A DNA stretch of 64,000 nucleotides from Sphingobacteriales bacterium UTBCD1 (GTDB taxonomy: Bacteria; Bacteroidota; Bacteroidia; Chitinophagales; Chitinophagaceae): contig MWTC01000049.1 in NCBI GenBank assembly GCA_002066995.1, positions 32,534-96,533 on the forward strand. Reading direction: 5' to 3'. Each line of letters opens with the position of its first letter. Positions within the stretch are counted from its first letter, which is position 1. Position numbers and translations under genes: made by a program. Shown here one piece after another: positions 28,544 to 38,186 of the stretch. The notes beneath the pieces are model-generated. The model saw only the letters and a program-made list of their open reading frames with translations. It was not told the origin of the DNA and made no database searches.

Positions 28544-30487
28544 CTACTTTGAGGCACTCTTTTTGAAAGCTTCCAATCCGCATTTGAGCCAATCGGCAAA
28601 TTCTTGTGCATCCGGTGTATAAAATTTGGTTTTAACCAATGCTTTTTCATCCGGGCTTACAATAGCATATTGCGGCTGTGAAGTTGCATTAAAATTATCT
28701 ATCTGGAATGCTGTCCATTTATCGCCAACAGTAATGATTGATTTTTCACTGCCGCTTTTAGTTGTATAAATCGTTTGTTGCGAAACAGGCAGTTTTGTCC
28801 GTTCATCTACGTACAATGACACCAGGATAAAATCATTGCGCATCAGTTTCTCCACATAAGACTTTGTCCATACTTTTTCTTCCATACGGCGGCAATTGAC
28901 ACAGGCCCACCCGGTAAAATCAATAAGTACCGGTTTGTTTTCTTTTTTTGCTAATTGAATGGCCTCTTCATAATTCAATAATGACTTATCACAATTTACC
29001 GGCTGATTGTAAACACTGTAACAAACCGGCGGCGGAAACCCGCTGATCAGCTTCAGTTTTGCCCAGGAAGTATTTGTAATACCGGGAACAAGATATAAAG
29101 TTGCCGCGGTGAATAATGTTATAAAAACAATTCTTGTCCTGCTTAATTTTTTTACCGGCGAACTATGTGAAAAACGTATAAGGCCGGATAAATACAAGAC
29201 AATGAGGGCGCCAATGATGACCCACGAACCGATGAACACTTCTCTTTTTAAAATACCAAAATGTTTTACATTATCAGCATTGGCCAGGAATTTTACAGCA
29301 AGAGCCAGTTCTATAAAACCCAAAACCACTTTCACGTCAGTAAGCCAGCCGCCCGATTTGGGAATGGAATGAAGCCATTTGGGAAACAACGCAAATAAGG
29401 CAAAAGGAAGTCCTAATGCCAATCCGAAACCTGCAGCCCCGATGGTCAACGGCCATGCTCCTTTTTCCGCCACTCCTGCCAGCAGAGTTCCCAATATTGG
29501 TCCGGTACAGGAAAATGAAACCACTGCAAGGGTAAGCGCCATGAAAAATATTCCGCCCACATTGCTGAGTCCCGAACGGGTTCCCATTTTATTGGCAAGG
29601 CCCGCCGGCAGCCCGATCTCATAGTACCCGAAAAATGAAAAAGCAAATACCACGAAGATCACGAAGAAGGCAAGGTTCAACCACACATTGGTGGAGATAT
29701 TATTAAAAATATCGGGATTGGTTTTCCCGGCAATATGAAAAGGAACCGTCAGCAGAACATAGATCAGGAATATGAAAAATCCATACAGCATGGCTCCCTG
29801 CACTCCTTTCTTTTTTTGCTCGGCACGTTTTGTAAAAAAAGATACCGTCAATGGTATCATGGGAAATACGCAGGGCGTAAGCAATGCGATCAATCCTCCC
29901 AGCAAGCCGAGCAGGAATACCAATAAATTACTGTCTTTTTTTACACTGTCGCCACAATCATTCACGGGATGTTCAATATCAATACTCGGAACCAGTATCC
30001 GGGTAGTTGATACTACGCCGCCTTCCAGCTCCACCACAAACGGAAACGAATTGGAAGGATAAAACTCATCATCATTTCCATAAGAATAACTTAATTCACC
30101 CTGAAGCCGGCCGGGTACCGCACCTGAGATCTGTATCATTGCAACCCACTGCGACTTGCCATCAAAGATTTTTACATTTTGATTTTCAAATATTTTGCTT
30201 TTGATGTTTTTTGCAGTTCCTGTTTCAGCAAAATTCCCTGTCTGCCTGATGCTGGAATCCGTAAATGTGAGTGCACCCATTTTAACATCATCAAAAACCT
30301 GGTTGGGAGCATATAATTGCCAGCCGGGTGCTGCCTGTGCAGAAAAGGTAAGTTCATAAATACCTTCCGCTTTTTTCTGTGCGGTCACTTCCCAATGATA
30401 CGGCGAGACAACATCCTGTGAAAAGCCGTTCACGGTAAAACAAAAGGTAATAAAAAGAAGTATGGTAAACCTTGCTTTGAGATACAT
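28544..30487 (-). CDS. Thiol:disulfide interchange protein DsbD-like
   Basis: A 647-residue inner-membrane protein that carries electrons from cytoplasmic thioredoxin to the periplasm. After a signal peptide comes a DsbD alpha-like domain (PYHWEVTAQKKAEGIYELTF...GWQLYAPNQ). A membrane block from residue ~190 follows, with the paired cysteines LTPCVFPMIPL and SFSCTGPILG expected of the beta domain. The C-terminal thioredoxin domain has the active site GWACVNCRRMEE near residue 525. The small gene upstream encodes an isolated alpha-like domain; a possible terminator separates them. Confidence 0.92.
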   Translation of the reverse strand: MYLKARFTILLFITFCFTVNGFSQDVVSPYHWEVTAQKKAEGIYELTFSAQAAPGWQLYAPNQVFDDVKMGALTFTDSSIRQTGNFAETGTAKNIKSKIFENQNVKIFDGKSQWVAMIQISGAVPGRLQGELSYSYGNDDEFYPSNSFPFVVELEGGVVSTTRILVPSIDIEHPVNDCGDSVKKDSNLLVFLLGLLGGLIALLTPCVFPMIPLTVSFFTKRAEQKKKGVQGAMLYGFFIFLIYVLLTVPFHIAGKTNPDIFNNISTNVWLNLAFFVIFVVFAFSFFGYYEIGLPAGLANKMGTRSGLSNVGGIFFMALTLAVVSFSCTGPILGTLLAGVAEKGAWPLTIGAAGFGLALGLPFALFALFPKWLHSIPKSGGWLTDVKVVLGFIELALAVKFLANADNVKHFGILKREVFIGSWVIIGALIVLYLSGLIRFSHSSPVKKLSRTRIVFITLFTAATLYLVPGITNTSWAKLKLISGFPPPVCYSVYNQPVNCDKSLLNYEEAIQLAKKENKPVLIDFTGWACVNCRRMEEKVWTKSYVEKLMRNDFILVSLYVDERTKLPVSQQTIYTTKSGSEKSIITVGDKWTAFQIDNFNATSQPQYAIVSPDEKALVKTKFYTPDAQEFADWLKCGLEAFKKSASK

Positions 30488-30498
30488 CTTTCCGTGAT

Positions 30499-30535
30499 TA
30501 AAAAAAATAACGAGCCCTGATCCAGGAACCCGTTT
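30499..30535 (-). terminator. Hairpin with T run between the DsbD-domain gene and DsbD
   Basis: Read on the minus strand, an imperfect hairpin with arms AACG/CGTT and CCTG/CAGG is followed by TATTTTTTTT. It would stop or attenuate transcription from the upstream small gene into the DsbD gene. Confidence 0.55.
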
Positions 30536-30558
30536 TCTGTTAAATGAATAGTACCATT

Positions 30559-31014
30559 TTATTTAAGTGCAATACTAAAATTAACCGTTTTCGGAGGAAG
30601 GCATTTCTTATCATCACAGGTTTGAAATTCCACACTGCCGCTGACATTTGTTTTAGCGCTGGCTTTTAACCTGACCACTTGCACAAAATCCACTTTGTTT
30701 GAATATTGATTTGCCGAAAGTTGCAATTTTTCATCATGAAATTTTTCCATCTTGCCGACTTCCTTTACTTTTTTATCCATTACTACAAGAGGATTGGCAT
30801 TAAACTTTATGCCTGTCGGGATAGCTATAGCATCCTGGGGCTGAACCTGCGAATATAAGTGCCACCCGGACTGAATGCTGGCAGTAAGGCGTATTTCAAA
30901 AGTCTTATCGCCTGTTTTTTTTGAAGAAAAATTCCAACTCACCGGGTCGGGGATCTGGGATTGTGCCTGGCCGGCAAAAATAAAAGCAGCAATGATGATA
31001 AAAATTTTTTTCAT
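30559..31014 (-). CDS. Secreted stand-alone DsbD alpha-like domain protein
   Basis: A 151-residue periplasmic protein with signal peptide MKKIFIIIAAFIFAGQAQSQ. The mature part (VSWNFSSKKTGDKTFEIRLT, SGWHLYSQVQPQDA, then FQTCDDKKCLPPKTVNF) matches the N-terminal domain of DsbD, including a CxxxxC pair near residues 134-139. It resembles the start of the following DsbD protein, so it may be a duplicated alpha domain exchanging electrons with it (inference). Confidence 0.82.
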   Translation of the reverse strand: MKKIFIIIAAFIFAGQAQSQIPDPVSWNFSSKKTGDKTFEIRLTASIQSGWHLYSQVQPQDAIAIPTGIKFNANPLVVMDKKVKEVGKMEKFHDEKLQLSANQYSNKVDFVQVVRLKASAKTNVSGSVEFQTCDDKKCLPPKTVNFSIALK

Positions 31015-31146
31015 ATTGATCTTTCAAAATTTCATTGTTACAAAATTCCGGAATTTTATTGACAGTTCCCATTAAACCGGGCAATAATGTACGAGGTTTT
31101 ACAATATAAGGACGAACTGTCGTTTTTCCTTGACCAGCAGCCTGTT

Positions 31147-31821
31147 TTAATAAACCAGTTGCCGGGCAATTAACAGGTTTTTTATAATTTTCCGGCCATC
31201 TGTATTTCCTAATGCTTCAGAGCAGGCTCTTTCAGGATGCGGCATCATGCCGAATACATTACGGTTTGGATTACAGATGCCGGCAATATTCCTAAGTGAT
31301 CCGTTGGGATTTGATTCATCTGTGATCCCGCCCTGCTCATTGCAATAACGGAATAACACCTGGCCATTCGCTTCCAGTTGATCCAAAGTTTTTTCATCTG
31401 CATAATAACGTCCTTCGCCATGCGCAATCGGGATTTTATACACATTACCGGGTGCGTCTGTGATAAAAATATTCTTACTTACAAACTGCCGGTTCTCATT
31501 TTGTAATAATACCCCGGGCAGTAAATGCGATTCACATAATACCTGGAAGCCGTTGCACACGCCAAAAACTTTTCCGCCTGCATGGGCAAACTCAATCACA
31601 CTTTGCATCATGGGACTGAAGCGGGCAATAGCGCCGCAGCGCAGGTAATCACCAAAAGAGAATCCCCCGGGCAGCACGATGCAATCATCCGTAGTGAACT
31701 GGCTCAGGTCTTTGTCTTTATGCCAGAGCATGATCACTTCCTGTTCCAGGTCATAAGCCAATGCATCATGCATATCCCTGTCGCAATTGGAACCGGGAAA
31801 AACAACCACTCCGAATTTCAT
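31147..31821 (-). CDS. purQ: Phosphoribosylformylglycinamidine synthase glutaminase subunit PurQ
   Basis: A 224-residue class I glutamine amidotransferase supplying ammonia to PurL in purine synthesis. It has the start MKFGVVVFPGSNCDRDMHDA, the oxyanion region LPGGFSFGDYLRCGAIA, the catalytic cysteine in FGVCNGFQVL near residue 86, and the His/Glu pair in MMPHPERA near residue 203. The length is normal for small-type PurQ. No other purine genes adjoin it. Confidence 0.96.
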   Translation of the reverse strand: MKFGVVVFPGSNCDRDMHDALAYDLEQEVIMLWHKDKDLSQFTTDDCIVLPGGFSFGDYLRCGAIARFSPMMQSVIEFAHAGGKVFGVCNGFQVLCESHLLPGVLLQNENRQFVSKNIFITDAPGNVYKIPIAHGEGRYYADEKTLDQLEANGQVLFRYCNEQGGITDESNPNGSLRNIAGICNPNRNVFGMMPHPERACSEALGNTDGRKIIKNLLIARQLVY

Positions 31822-31843
31822 AATAAAATATATTTTGAAAGCA

Positions 31844-31851
31844 CAAAGATA
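31844..31851 (-). promoter_or_regulatory. purQ -7 promoter element (TATCTTTG on minus strand)
   Basis: Exact TAnnTTTG match on the minus strand, 22 bp before the purQ ATG. Confidence 0.6.
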
Positions 31852-31950
31852 AAACAGTAATCATTAAACCGGCGTATGATTTACATCCGGGTCCGAAATG
31901 TTGATACTCCGGTACAAACCCTGCAGTATGCAAGAAGGATAATTTATTAA

Positions 31951-31976
31951 ATAAAAAAGGGATGTAGAAACACCCC
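31951..31976 (-). terminator. Rho-independent terminator after LytTR gene
   Basis: On the minus strand a 7-bp stem (GGGGTGT / ACATCCC, one G-T pair) with loop TTCT is followed by TTTTTTAT. Confidence 0.75.
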
Positions 31977-32011
31977 TCGCTTTCTAAAACTAAATGCCTA
32001 TAAGAAAATTT

Positions 32012-32398
32012 TTACCCTGCCATTATATGTTTTTTCCGGTATGCCCCATGCATGGGGAGCAATACTCCCGGTTCGGCCGAAGCAATGGCGACCAATCTTT
32101 CCAAAGCATGTTTATATACTCCTCCTACCGGCAAATCAATATTTTCCAGGCTTACGCTTTTATGGTCAAATGCATTCACTTTATTTATGGCAACAATATA
32201 AGATTTGTGGATCCGGACAAATGAAGAAGAGGGCAATAATTCTTCCAGCCGTTTCATCGGGATGAGTACCATGTAAAATTTAAGGCTGGTTACTATCCTA
32301 AGATAATTTCTGCGGCCTTCAATATACAGTATCTCATTAGAATCAATACGTTGGTATTTCCGTCCGTTCCTGATAAAAATATTTTTATTCATTGTCAT
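32012..32398 (-). CDS. Stand-alone LytTR-type DNA-binding protein
   Basis: A 128-residue protein consisting almost wholly of a LytTR domain: EILYIEGRRNYLRIVT, then PSSSFVRIHKSYIVAINKVN, the core of this beta-type DNA-binding fold. There is no receiver domain, so it is not a classic response regulator; its input is unknown. The start overlaps the preceding lipoprotein gene by 14 bp (8 bp from the second ATG at 32392), indicating translational coupling. Confidence 0.85.
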   Translation of the reverse strand: MTMNKNIFIRNGRKYQRIDSNEILYIEGRRNYLRIVTSLKFYMVLIPMKRLEELLPSSSFVRIHKSYIVAINKVNAFDHKSVSLENIDLPVGGVYKHALERLVAIASAEPGVLLPMHGAYRKKHIMAG

Positions 32399-32750
32399 TC
32401 ATTTTTTTAACCTCAATTGTAATTACATAGGGATTACTGTACATCTTTGATATTATCAGGCTTAATTCCGCTTTTGTGGCTGCCGGAAAGCTTGCCTCTA
32501 TCTTCACAATATTTTCATTTACGTTTTTCCATCCAAATCCCGATAATCTTCCTCCTCCTGAAAACAAGGGCAACTGATTCAATACATTATTAAATAAATC
32601 ATTCCCTATATTCCAGGCCCATATTGTAAAACGGTAATCAGACAACTTCGTTTTCACGGTTGGTGACACCGAAGTTGCAGGTAACTGTACTTTGCAGGAC
32701 AGCGCCATCCAAAGAACCGAAAAAAACATTATGACAATATATTTTTTCAT
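32385..32750 (-). CDS. Small hypothetical lipoprotein
   Basis: A 121-residue protein with a lipoprotein signal (MKKYIVIMFFSVLWMALSC; Cys near residue 19). The mature part contains FTIWAWNIGNDLFNNVLNQL and a Gly-rich GGGRLSGFGWKNVN segment; no family is recognised. It overlaps the LytTR gene downstream, so the two are one transcript, perhaps an envelope sensor and its regulator (inference). Confidence 0.65.
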   Translation of the reverse strand: MKKYIVIMFFSVLWMALSCKVQLPATSVSPTVKTKLSDYRFTIWAWNIGNDLFNNVLNQLPLFSGGGRLSGFGWKNVNENIVKIEASFPAATKAELSLIISKMYSNPYVITIEVKKMNDNE

Positions 32751-32940
32751 TCTTTGCAGCCTGAATTTTATTTTACTGGTTCCATCATCAGATTCACTTC
32801 ATTAAAAACATACATTTCATAAATTACGCTTCTCACTATTTTGTGCCGGACATTTTTATTCTCCTGCTTCGGGTGAAAGAATTCTGATAGCTATCAGGAC
32901 ACCTGACCCGTTGTAAATCACAATTTTTATTTTAATATAC

Positions 32941-33126
32941 TTATGTATTCTTTACATGTATTGCCAGTTCATAAACCGGCCAGCCCGTTACTTTTGGTGA
33001 TGACCCTGTTGTGTACGTAGCTGTCGTTTTACAGGACGAAATCAATCCGATTGCACTCAATAATGTTATATTAAATACCAAGATGATTTTTTTAAAATTA
33101 AAACAATGCAGCACGCATCGCCTCAT
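32941..33126 (-). CDS. Short putative lipoprotein after the metalloprotease gene
   Basis: A 61-residue open frame beginning 4 bp after the stop of the zinc metalloprotease gene. It has a hydrophobic segment and lipobox-like LISSC near residues 28-32, then a short Thr/Ser-rich tail. Spacing favours a real operon member, but it is short and unrecognised. Confidence 0.45.
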   Translation of the reverse strand: MRRCVLHCFNFKKIILVFNITLLSAIGLISSCKTTATYTTGSSPKVTGWPVYELAIHVKNT

Positions 33127-33130
33127 AATT

Positions 33131-35653
33131 CTATTTATTCTCTTTGGGATTCAATCCTTCTTTAATTCTATCAGCGATATACTGCAGATGATATTTCGTC
33201 ACATTATCAGTAGCAGCAGATGCCGCAACACTGATTTTATTCTTCAATAAAGAAAGATGTCCTCTTGCCATTGAAGGAATGTCTGTATTATTTATGTTAA
33301 TGGATATTGTTCTAATGACCCCTCCGGCAACTGAATATGTTTGCAAATCGGCGGGTCGAATCAAAGCAATCAAATCTTCAACATACGCTTTTTGCAGATT
33401 ACGCCGGTATCCATCAATTGACTTCTTCGTTGTTAACTCGCTGAATATTCCATTTTGGACATCATTAAGAAATTCATCAATCGCATAAGTTTTGTCTGCT
33501 CCGTATCGGTTTGTTAAGAGATTAAGCCTGTAAAGACTGCGCCCTGAAACCAAGACACCCAATTCATTGGTCTGGAGGTTTGCCACTGCATTATTTGTCG
33601 AAGGACTGGTAATCTTATCGAGAATATTTTTATCCAATAACCACGTTGGGGTTTGAAATAATTGATTATTCAGGAAAGACACAGCATTTTTCTGGATAGC
33701 TTTTGGAACCGGTTCATAGACATTGCCGGCTTCCTCAACACTTTTCACCGTTTCATAATGGCCTCCCACATTGGCCGCCACATGCCCCATATATCTTCCG
33801 AACTGGCTAACTATTTCTCCATACATTTCCGATAAGTTGTCGTATTTATCATTTTCTTCTTTCGTCCATTCTATTAAATTTGGGACGATGCGCTTTAAGT
33901 TTTTGATCCCGTATTCACTTGCTTTCACATTATCATCGCCCAGGCACTCTGTTTGCACACGGGGGTCATCACCTGCTCCAAACCATAAACGCGGATTTGC
34001 AGCCAGACTGTCAACGATCCATTTATTGTTAATCTTTTTGTCTTTTTCAACATCGGATTCACCTAAATATTTATAGCCCCATTGGATAGCCCATTTATCA
34101 TAATCACCAATGCGAGGGAATAAACCTATCTCTGATATACTATCTTCCGGCTGGGCAACATAATTGAATCTTGCATAATCCATAATAGATGCAGTATGCC
34201 CATTTGCTTCCACCCATGCTTTATCACGAAGTTTTTCAACCGGTGTTTTACTGCTGCTTCCCATATTATGTTGAAGACCGAGAGTATGACCCACTTCATG
34301 GGAAGAGACAAAGCGGATCAAATTGCCCATCAACTCATCATCAAATTTCATTTTTCTTGCTTTGGGGTCAACAGCAGCAGTTTGAACAAAATACCAGTCG
34401 TGTACCAGTTTCATAACATTATGAAACCAGCCTATATGGCTTTCCAGAATTTCGCCACTGCGTGGGTCATTAACATTAGGGCCATAGGCATTCTCAATAT
34501 CAGAAGCAAAATAGCGAAGTACACAAAAACGGGCATCTTCTAAGCTCATGGTGGAATCGTTTTCCGGCCATTCTTTTCCCACAATTGCATTCTTGAAACC
34601 TGCTTTTTCAAATGCTTTTTGCCAGTCGTTGATGCCTGCAATTAAATACGGTCTCCATTTTTTGGGAGTAGCGGGATCAATATAATAGACAATCTGTTTT
34701 TTAGGCTCCACCAATTCGCCTCTTTTGTATTTTTCGAGGTCTTCGTCTTTGGGTTCTAACCTGAAGCGGACAATGAAAGATTGTTGCTCCACTCTTTGCT
34801 GATCATCACTGTAAACGGTATATTGATCCGAAAAGAATCCAACACGGGGATCAAACAACCTGCGCATCATTGGAACTTTTGGCAATAACAAAAATGATGT
34901 GTTCAATTCAAAAGTGACGGCACCAACGGCAAGTGTAGCCTTCAAGGGTGATAATACCATCTGGGTTGCGGAAGCAGCCGGTATTGTAGAAGAAAATGTT
35001 TTTATAGTTCTTACTTCCGTATTCAAAGGGTAAGTTCTGATACTCTCAATATAAGATCTGTCAGCAGACAGGGCGCCCAGCGAATACAATCGCTTCTGCC
35101 CATTTGTTATAGTTACAGGCAGGTTGTCTCCCTTAAAAAATTCAGTGACATCTATTACCACACTGCCTGTATTCGCCGATGGATCTTTTCCATAACAAGC
35201 GATCGGAAAAGCCGCTGCAATCGGGTTGACATTGGAGTTGGATACTGCCTGAAATATAGTATTGTTAGAATCGGCTGTATTCATCAAAGTGATCACTTTT
35301 AAAAAAACATTATTATTCGGACCTCTTTCAAATTTTACGGTTTGTTGATTTAACTCTACGCCACCATAGCTGGCGCCGGCGGGTGTTTTGCTGTACCGGG
35401 TATTGGCAAGAATTTCCCTGCCAAGGATTGAATCGGGAATTTCGAAATAAAACTTATCCTCTACCTTGTGTACGGTAAATAATCCCTGTTTGGAAATAGC
35501 CTTGTCAGTAATCACCTCCTTATAGGGCTTTGGACCAGCCGGCTTTGCCTGTAAAGAGTTAGGTTTTGTTGCCGAGTCTGTTTTAACAGGCGCCTGGGTA
35601 AAACCTTTTCCTGAGATAGTAACAAATAGTAAAAAAATAATTACCTGTTTCAT
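33131..35653 (-). CDS. Secreted zinc-dependent metalloprotease (DUF5117/DUF5118 type)
   Basis: An 840-residue exported protease. A signal peptide (MKQVIIFLLFVTISGKGFTQ) is followed by the beta-rich domains typical of Bacteroidota DUF5118/DUF5117 proteases. The catalytic metzincin-like zinc site is HEVGHTLGLQH near residue 451, followed by SIMDYARFNYV with the Met-turn. A C-terminal domain continues to residue 840. Lying after SusC/SusD and a TlpA-like gene on the same strand, it probably degrades proteins or peptides at the cell surface for uptake (inference). Confidence 0.9.
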   Translation of the reverse strand: MKQVIIFLLFVTISGKGFTQAPVKTDSATKPNSLQAKPAGPKPYKEVITDKAISKQGLFTVHKVEDKFYFEIPDSILGREILANTRYSKTPAGASYGGVELNQQTVKFERGPNNNVFLKVITLMNTADSNNTIFQAVSNSNVNPIAAAFPIACYGKDPSANTGSVVIDVTEFFKGDNLPVTITNGQKRLYSLGALSADRSYIESIRTYPLNTEVRTIKTFSSTIPAASATQMVLSPLKATLAVGAVTFELNTSFLLLPKVPMMRRLFDPRVGFFSDQYTVYSDDQQRVEQQSFIVRFRLEPKDEDLEKYKRGELVEPKKQIVYYIDPATPKKWRPYLIAGINDWQKAFEKAGFKNAIVGKEWPENDSTMSLEDARFCVLRYFASDIENAYGPNVNDPRSGEILESHIGWFHNVMKLVHDWYFVQTAAVDPKARKMKFDDELMGNLIRFVSSHEVGHTLGLQHNMGSSSKTPVEKLRDKAWVEANGHTASIMDYARFNYVAQPEDSISEIGLFPRIGDYDKWAIQWGYKYLGESDVEKDKKINNKWIVDSLAANPRLWFGAGDDPRVQTECLGDDNVKASEYGIKNLKRIVPNLIEWTKEENDKYDNLSEMYGEIVSQFGRYMGHVAANVGGHYETVKSVEEAGNVYEPVPKAIQKNAVSFLNNQLFQTPTWLLDKNILDKITSPSTNNAVANLQTNELGVLVSGRSLYRLNLLTNRYGADKTYAIDEFLNDVQNGIFSELTTKKSIDGYRRNLQKAYVEDLIALIRPADLQTYSVAGGVIRTISININNTDIPSMARGHLSLLKNKISVAASAATDNVTKYHLQYIADRIKEGLNPKENK

Positions 35654-35737
35654 TTAAAAATTGATTTTATTATTATTGAATGTGGGTCTTCGATTTATCT
35701 TTTTCGATTGTATAATAGAATTTACTTCGTGCTCAGA

Positions 35738-35983
35738 CTAAAACTTTTTTCCGGTTTTTATATTTATGTTTTTTTCGATCATTTCCTTATCTAATACAAA
35801 GTCACAGCAGATATTCATAATACCAAGATTATTGATGTTCACTATTATTCTGAACCGGTTTTTATGAACTGGCGCACCATCACTTTCTTCTTCATTATTT
35901 GCAGTAAAATTCTTAAGCTCCGGCTTGTTGATGCAGGCGAATAAAGAGGAAATAAAATGCAACTTTTTTCCCATTTTTATCAT
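35738..35983 (-). CDS. Possible 81-residue protein between TlpA-like and protease genes
   Basis: An open frame starting 2 bp after the TlpA-like stop, with MGKKLHFISSLFACINKPEL and a Lys/Asn-rich remainder. No signal peptide or family is recognised. Operon-like spacing is the main support; it could be a spurious frame. Confidence 0.4.
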   Translation of the reverse strand: MIKMGKKLHFISSLFACINKPELKNFTANNEEESDGAPVHKNRFRIIVNINNLGIMNICCDFVLDKEMIEKNINIKTGKKF

Positions 35984-35985
35984 TA

Positions 35986-38049
35986 TTATTTCACCGATTG
36001 TATCATCGCATCCACATCATCAAACAGCTTTCCTTCGTTAGAATCATATCCAAGTACTTTATACCGCACATTTCCATTTTTATCAATGATAAATTTGGTG
36101 GGGATGCCTTCGACCTGAAACTGCTGCACCACTTTATTTTCCTTATCCAGCACCACATGAAAGGAATAATTTTTGCTTTTTATAAAATCAGCCACAGTTT
36201 TTCTGACTTCTTCATCCGTTGGTGGTTTGTCGGCATGTTTTCCTTCCCATGTATCCACGAAAAGAAATTTTATATCCGGGTCATCTTTATAGAAATGAAC
36301 CAGTTTTTGCATGCCGGGAAAACTGGCTTTACAAGGACCGCACCAGGTAGCCCAGAAATCAAGTACCACTGTTTTGCCGGCCAGGTCTTTCAGGCTTACC
36401 TCCCTCCCATCTAAATCTTTCAATGCAAACTCTGGCGCGGCATAATTCAACCGGGTACCCAGCAATGTTTTCTTTGACTTTTCCACAGAGTTGTGTCTTA
36501 TTGTATTTACATAATCCGAAAAACCCTTTTCTGATTTGTTTTGTTTAACCCAGATCCGTTGAAGTACCTCCAGCATTTCCGGTTTCCATACTCCATCGGT
36601 GATGAATTTTTCCACCTCCCCTTTACATTGATTGGCGGGTAAGATTTTTTCAGCCACCAAACAATAATCAGTGGCAATTGAACCTGCATTATTAAATTCT
36701 GTTGTTATCAATTGTAAATATCGCTTTGCATCCACAGCATATTTCCAGGCTTTGCGGTATGCCCCTTTTTGAGAATACCATTGAACAATATCATCAGAAA
36801 CAACTGCCGCTGCCGTAGCTATTGCATTTATTTTATCCTCGTAAGTATAATATAGATCCCCTGCTAATTCAGGCGAGGTAATTCCGGCCTTTGAACGGGA
36901 AATAGCGCCGGCATAAAAATCATGAAGGTCCAGCAGGAATTTTTCTGTAAAACCAGGATTCGTTCCATGTGCCTTCAATGTATCAATATATGACTGGAGA
37001 TACTGCAAATAATAAGCTGTGGGAATCCTGTCTTTAAAAAAATTAGTTTTTTCAACATAATTTCTGAAATACTCCAGCTTGCCGGCACGAATCAGCTCCA
37101 ATAAATATCCCATTTGCATAAAAAATGGGCTATTAGGAAAAGGAGACTTATCCTTAAGCCTTTCTTCAAATCCAAAGCTATTGTAAAGCCGGATGGCATC
37201 GGCGAGAATCATTTCTTTCTTTTCAATATCTTTTTCCTCATCGAATTCATTATACAGGAAGGAAAGTGTTCCCCTGCTGGTGGCAGCCTTTTCCTTTGCC
37301 AATTTCTTAAAATATCCGTACTGTGCCCCTGCAGAAAGGAAAACCATCAGTGCGATGTCGTCCTCCGATTGCAATCCACCTGCAAATAATTTTTCTATTT
37401 CCTTAGCCTTAACAGCCTTCGCCGTGTCCGGATTGTACCAGCCATAAGCACTTAAAAGCGATGGTAGCGCATAGTATTTCGATTCTGGAAAGAGTTCCAG
37501 TTCTTTCAGAAAATATTCTGCTGCCTTTTTAGGATTTCTAATTCCGGAATTATTGAAGTAATCATTGATGAGATATTGCCCAATCATATAATTACTAAAC
37601 TTGCATGCTGCACCATTGCCGGTATAAAAGGGAATACAATAACCATTGTTTTGATTATAATCAATTTTCCCCGATGTCAGGACTTTTACGAGTCCTTGTT
37701 GTTTCCATTTTATAACCCCGCTTGAAAAAGAAAATGCGAGCATTCTGGTCAGGCTGTCCGTCTGTATCGTTCCTTCATAATGAGTACCGTTTTTTTTCAA
37801 AACAATTGCTACCGGTTGCTGCGGATATTTCTGTGTTTTCCACCAACCTTCATCGCAATAGGTTCCCCATATATTTACTACACAGTTGATCTTATCCGTA
37901 TCATCAAAAACACCGGCTGGTGGGTCATAGGTAAAACTTACCCTGTCCCCCGGGTTCGGCTTTTGGGGACTAAAGGAAAAATGATCCTGGGCACTGAGAA
38001 AGAAACAGAGGCTTAACAGGAAAATGATAAAAGAGGTTCTCTTTGTCAT
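35986..38049 (-). CDS. TlpA-like exported thioredoxin-domain protein
   Basis: A 687-residue exported protein. A signal peptide (FIIFLLSLCFFLSAQ) is followed by ~500 largely helical residues and a C-terminal thioredoxin fold from residue ~545: APEFALKDLDGREVSLKDL then FWATWCGPCKASFPGM with the CxxC near residue 568 and the cis-proline loop EGIPTKFIID. TlpA-like reductases commonly accompany SusCD pairs in Bacteroidota. It lies after susD but behind a strong terminator hairpin, so its expression may be lower or separately started. Confidence 0.88.
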   Translation of the reverse strand: MTKRTSFIIFLLSLCFFLSAQDHFSFSPQKPNPGDRVSFTYDPPAGVFDDTDKINCVVNIWGTYCDEGWWKTQKYPQQPVAIVLKKNGTHYEGTIQTDSLTRMLAFSFSSGVIKWKQQGLVKVLTSGKIDYNQNNGYCIPFYTGNGAACKFSNYMIGQYLINDYFNNSGIRNPKKAAEYFLKELELFPESKYYALPSLLSAYGWYNPDTAKAVKAKEIEKLFAGGLQSEDDIALMVFLSAGAQYGYFKKLAKEKAATSRGTLSFLYNEFDEEKDIEKKEMILADAIRLYNSFGFEERLKDKSPFPNSPFFMQMGYLLELIRAGKLEYFRNYVEKTNFFKDRIPTAYYLQYLQSYIDTLKAHGTNPGFTEKFLLDLHDFYAGAISRSKAGITSPELAGDLYYTYEDKINAIATAAAVVSDDIVQWYSQKGAYRKAWKYAVDAKRYLQLITTEFNNAGSIATDYCLVAEKILPANQCKGEVEKFITDGVWKPEMLEVLQRIWVKQNKSEKGFSDYVNTIRHNSVEKSKKTLLGTRLNYAAPEFALKDLDGREVSLKDLAGKTVVLDFWATWCGPCKASFPGMQKLVHFYKDDPDIKFLFVDTWEGKHADKPPTDEEVRKTVADFIKSKNYSFHVVLDKENKVVQQFQVEGIPTKFIIDKNGNVRYKVLGYDSNEGKLFDDVDAMIQSVK

Positions 38050-38143
38050 CTTGTTTACTTTTAATATTGAACAGCTTCCTAAGGATTGCAGCGGAAATAT
38101 GCCGCCACTTTTATATTATTTTGTCAATCAAAAAATAAAAGAA

Positions 38144-38180
38144 ACCCACCTCATTGGCATAATGAGGATGAGGTGGGTTG
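38144..38180 (-). terminator. Strong hairpin terminator/attenuator after susD
   Basis: A perfect 12-bp stem (AACCCACCTCAT / ATGAGGTGGGTT) with a 13-nt loop, followed on the minus strand by TTTCTTTTATTTTTT. It lies directly after the SusD gene. Confidence 0.85.
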
Positions 38181-38186
38181 CATTAT

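Noticed and set aside
28314..28622. 102-residue frame across the repeat cluster
   Set aside because: It is built from REP-like repeats and runs into the DsbD gene; repeat-derived frames are not credible genes.
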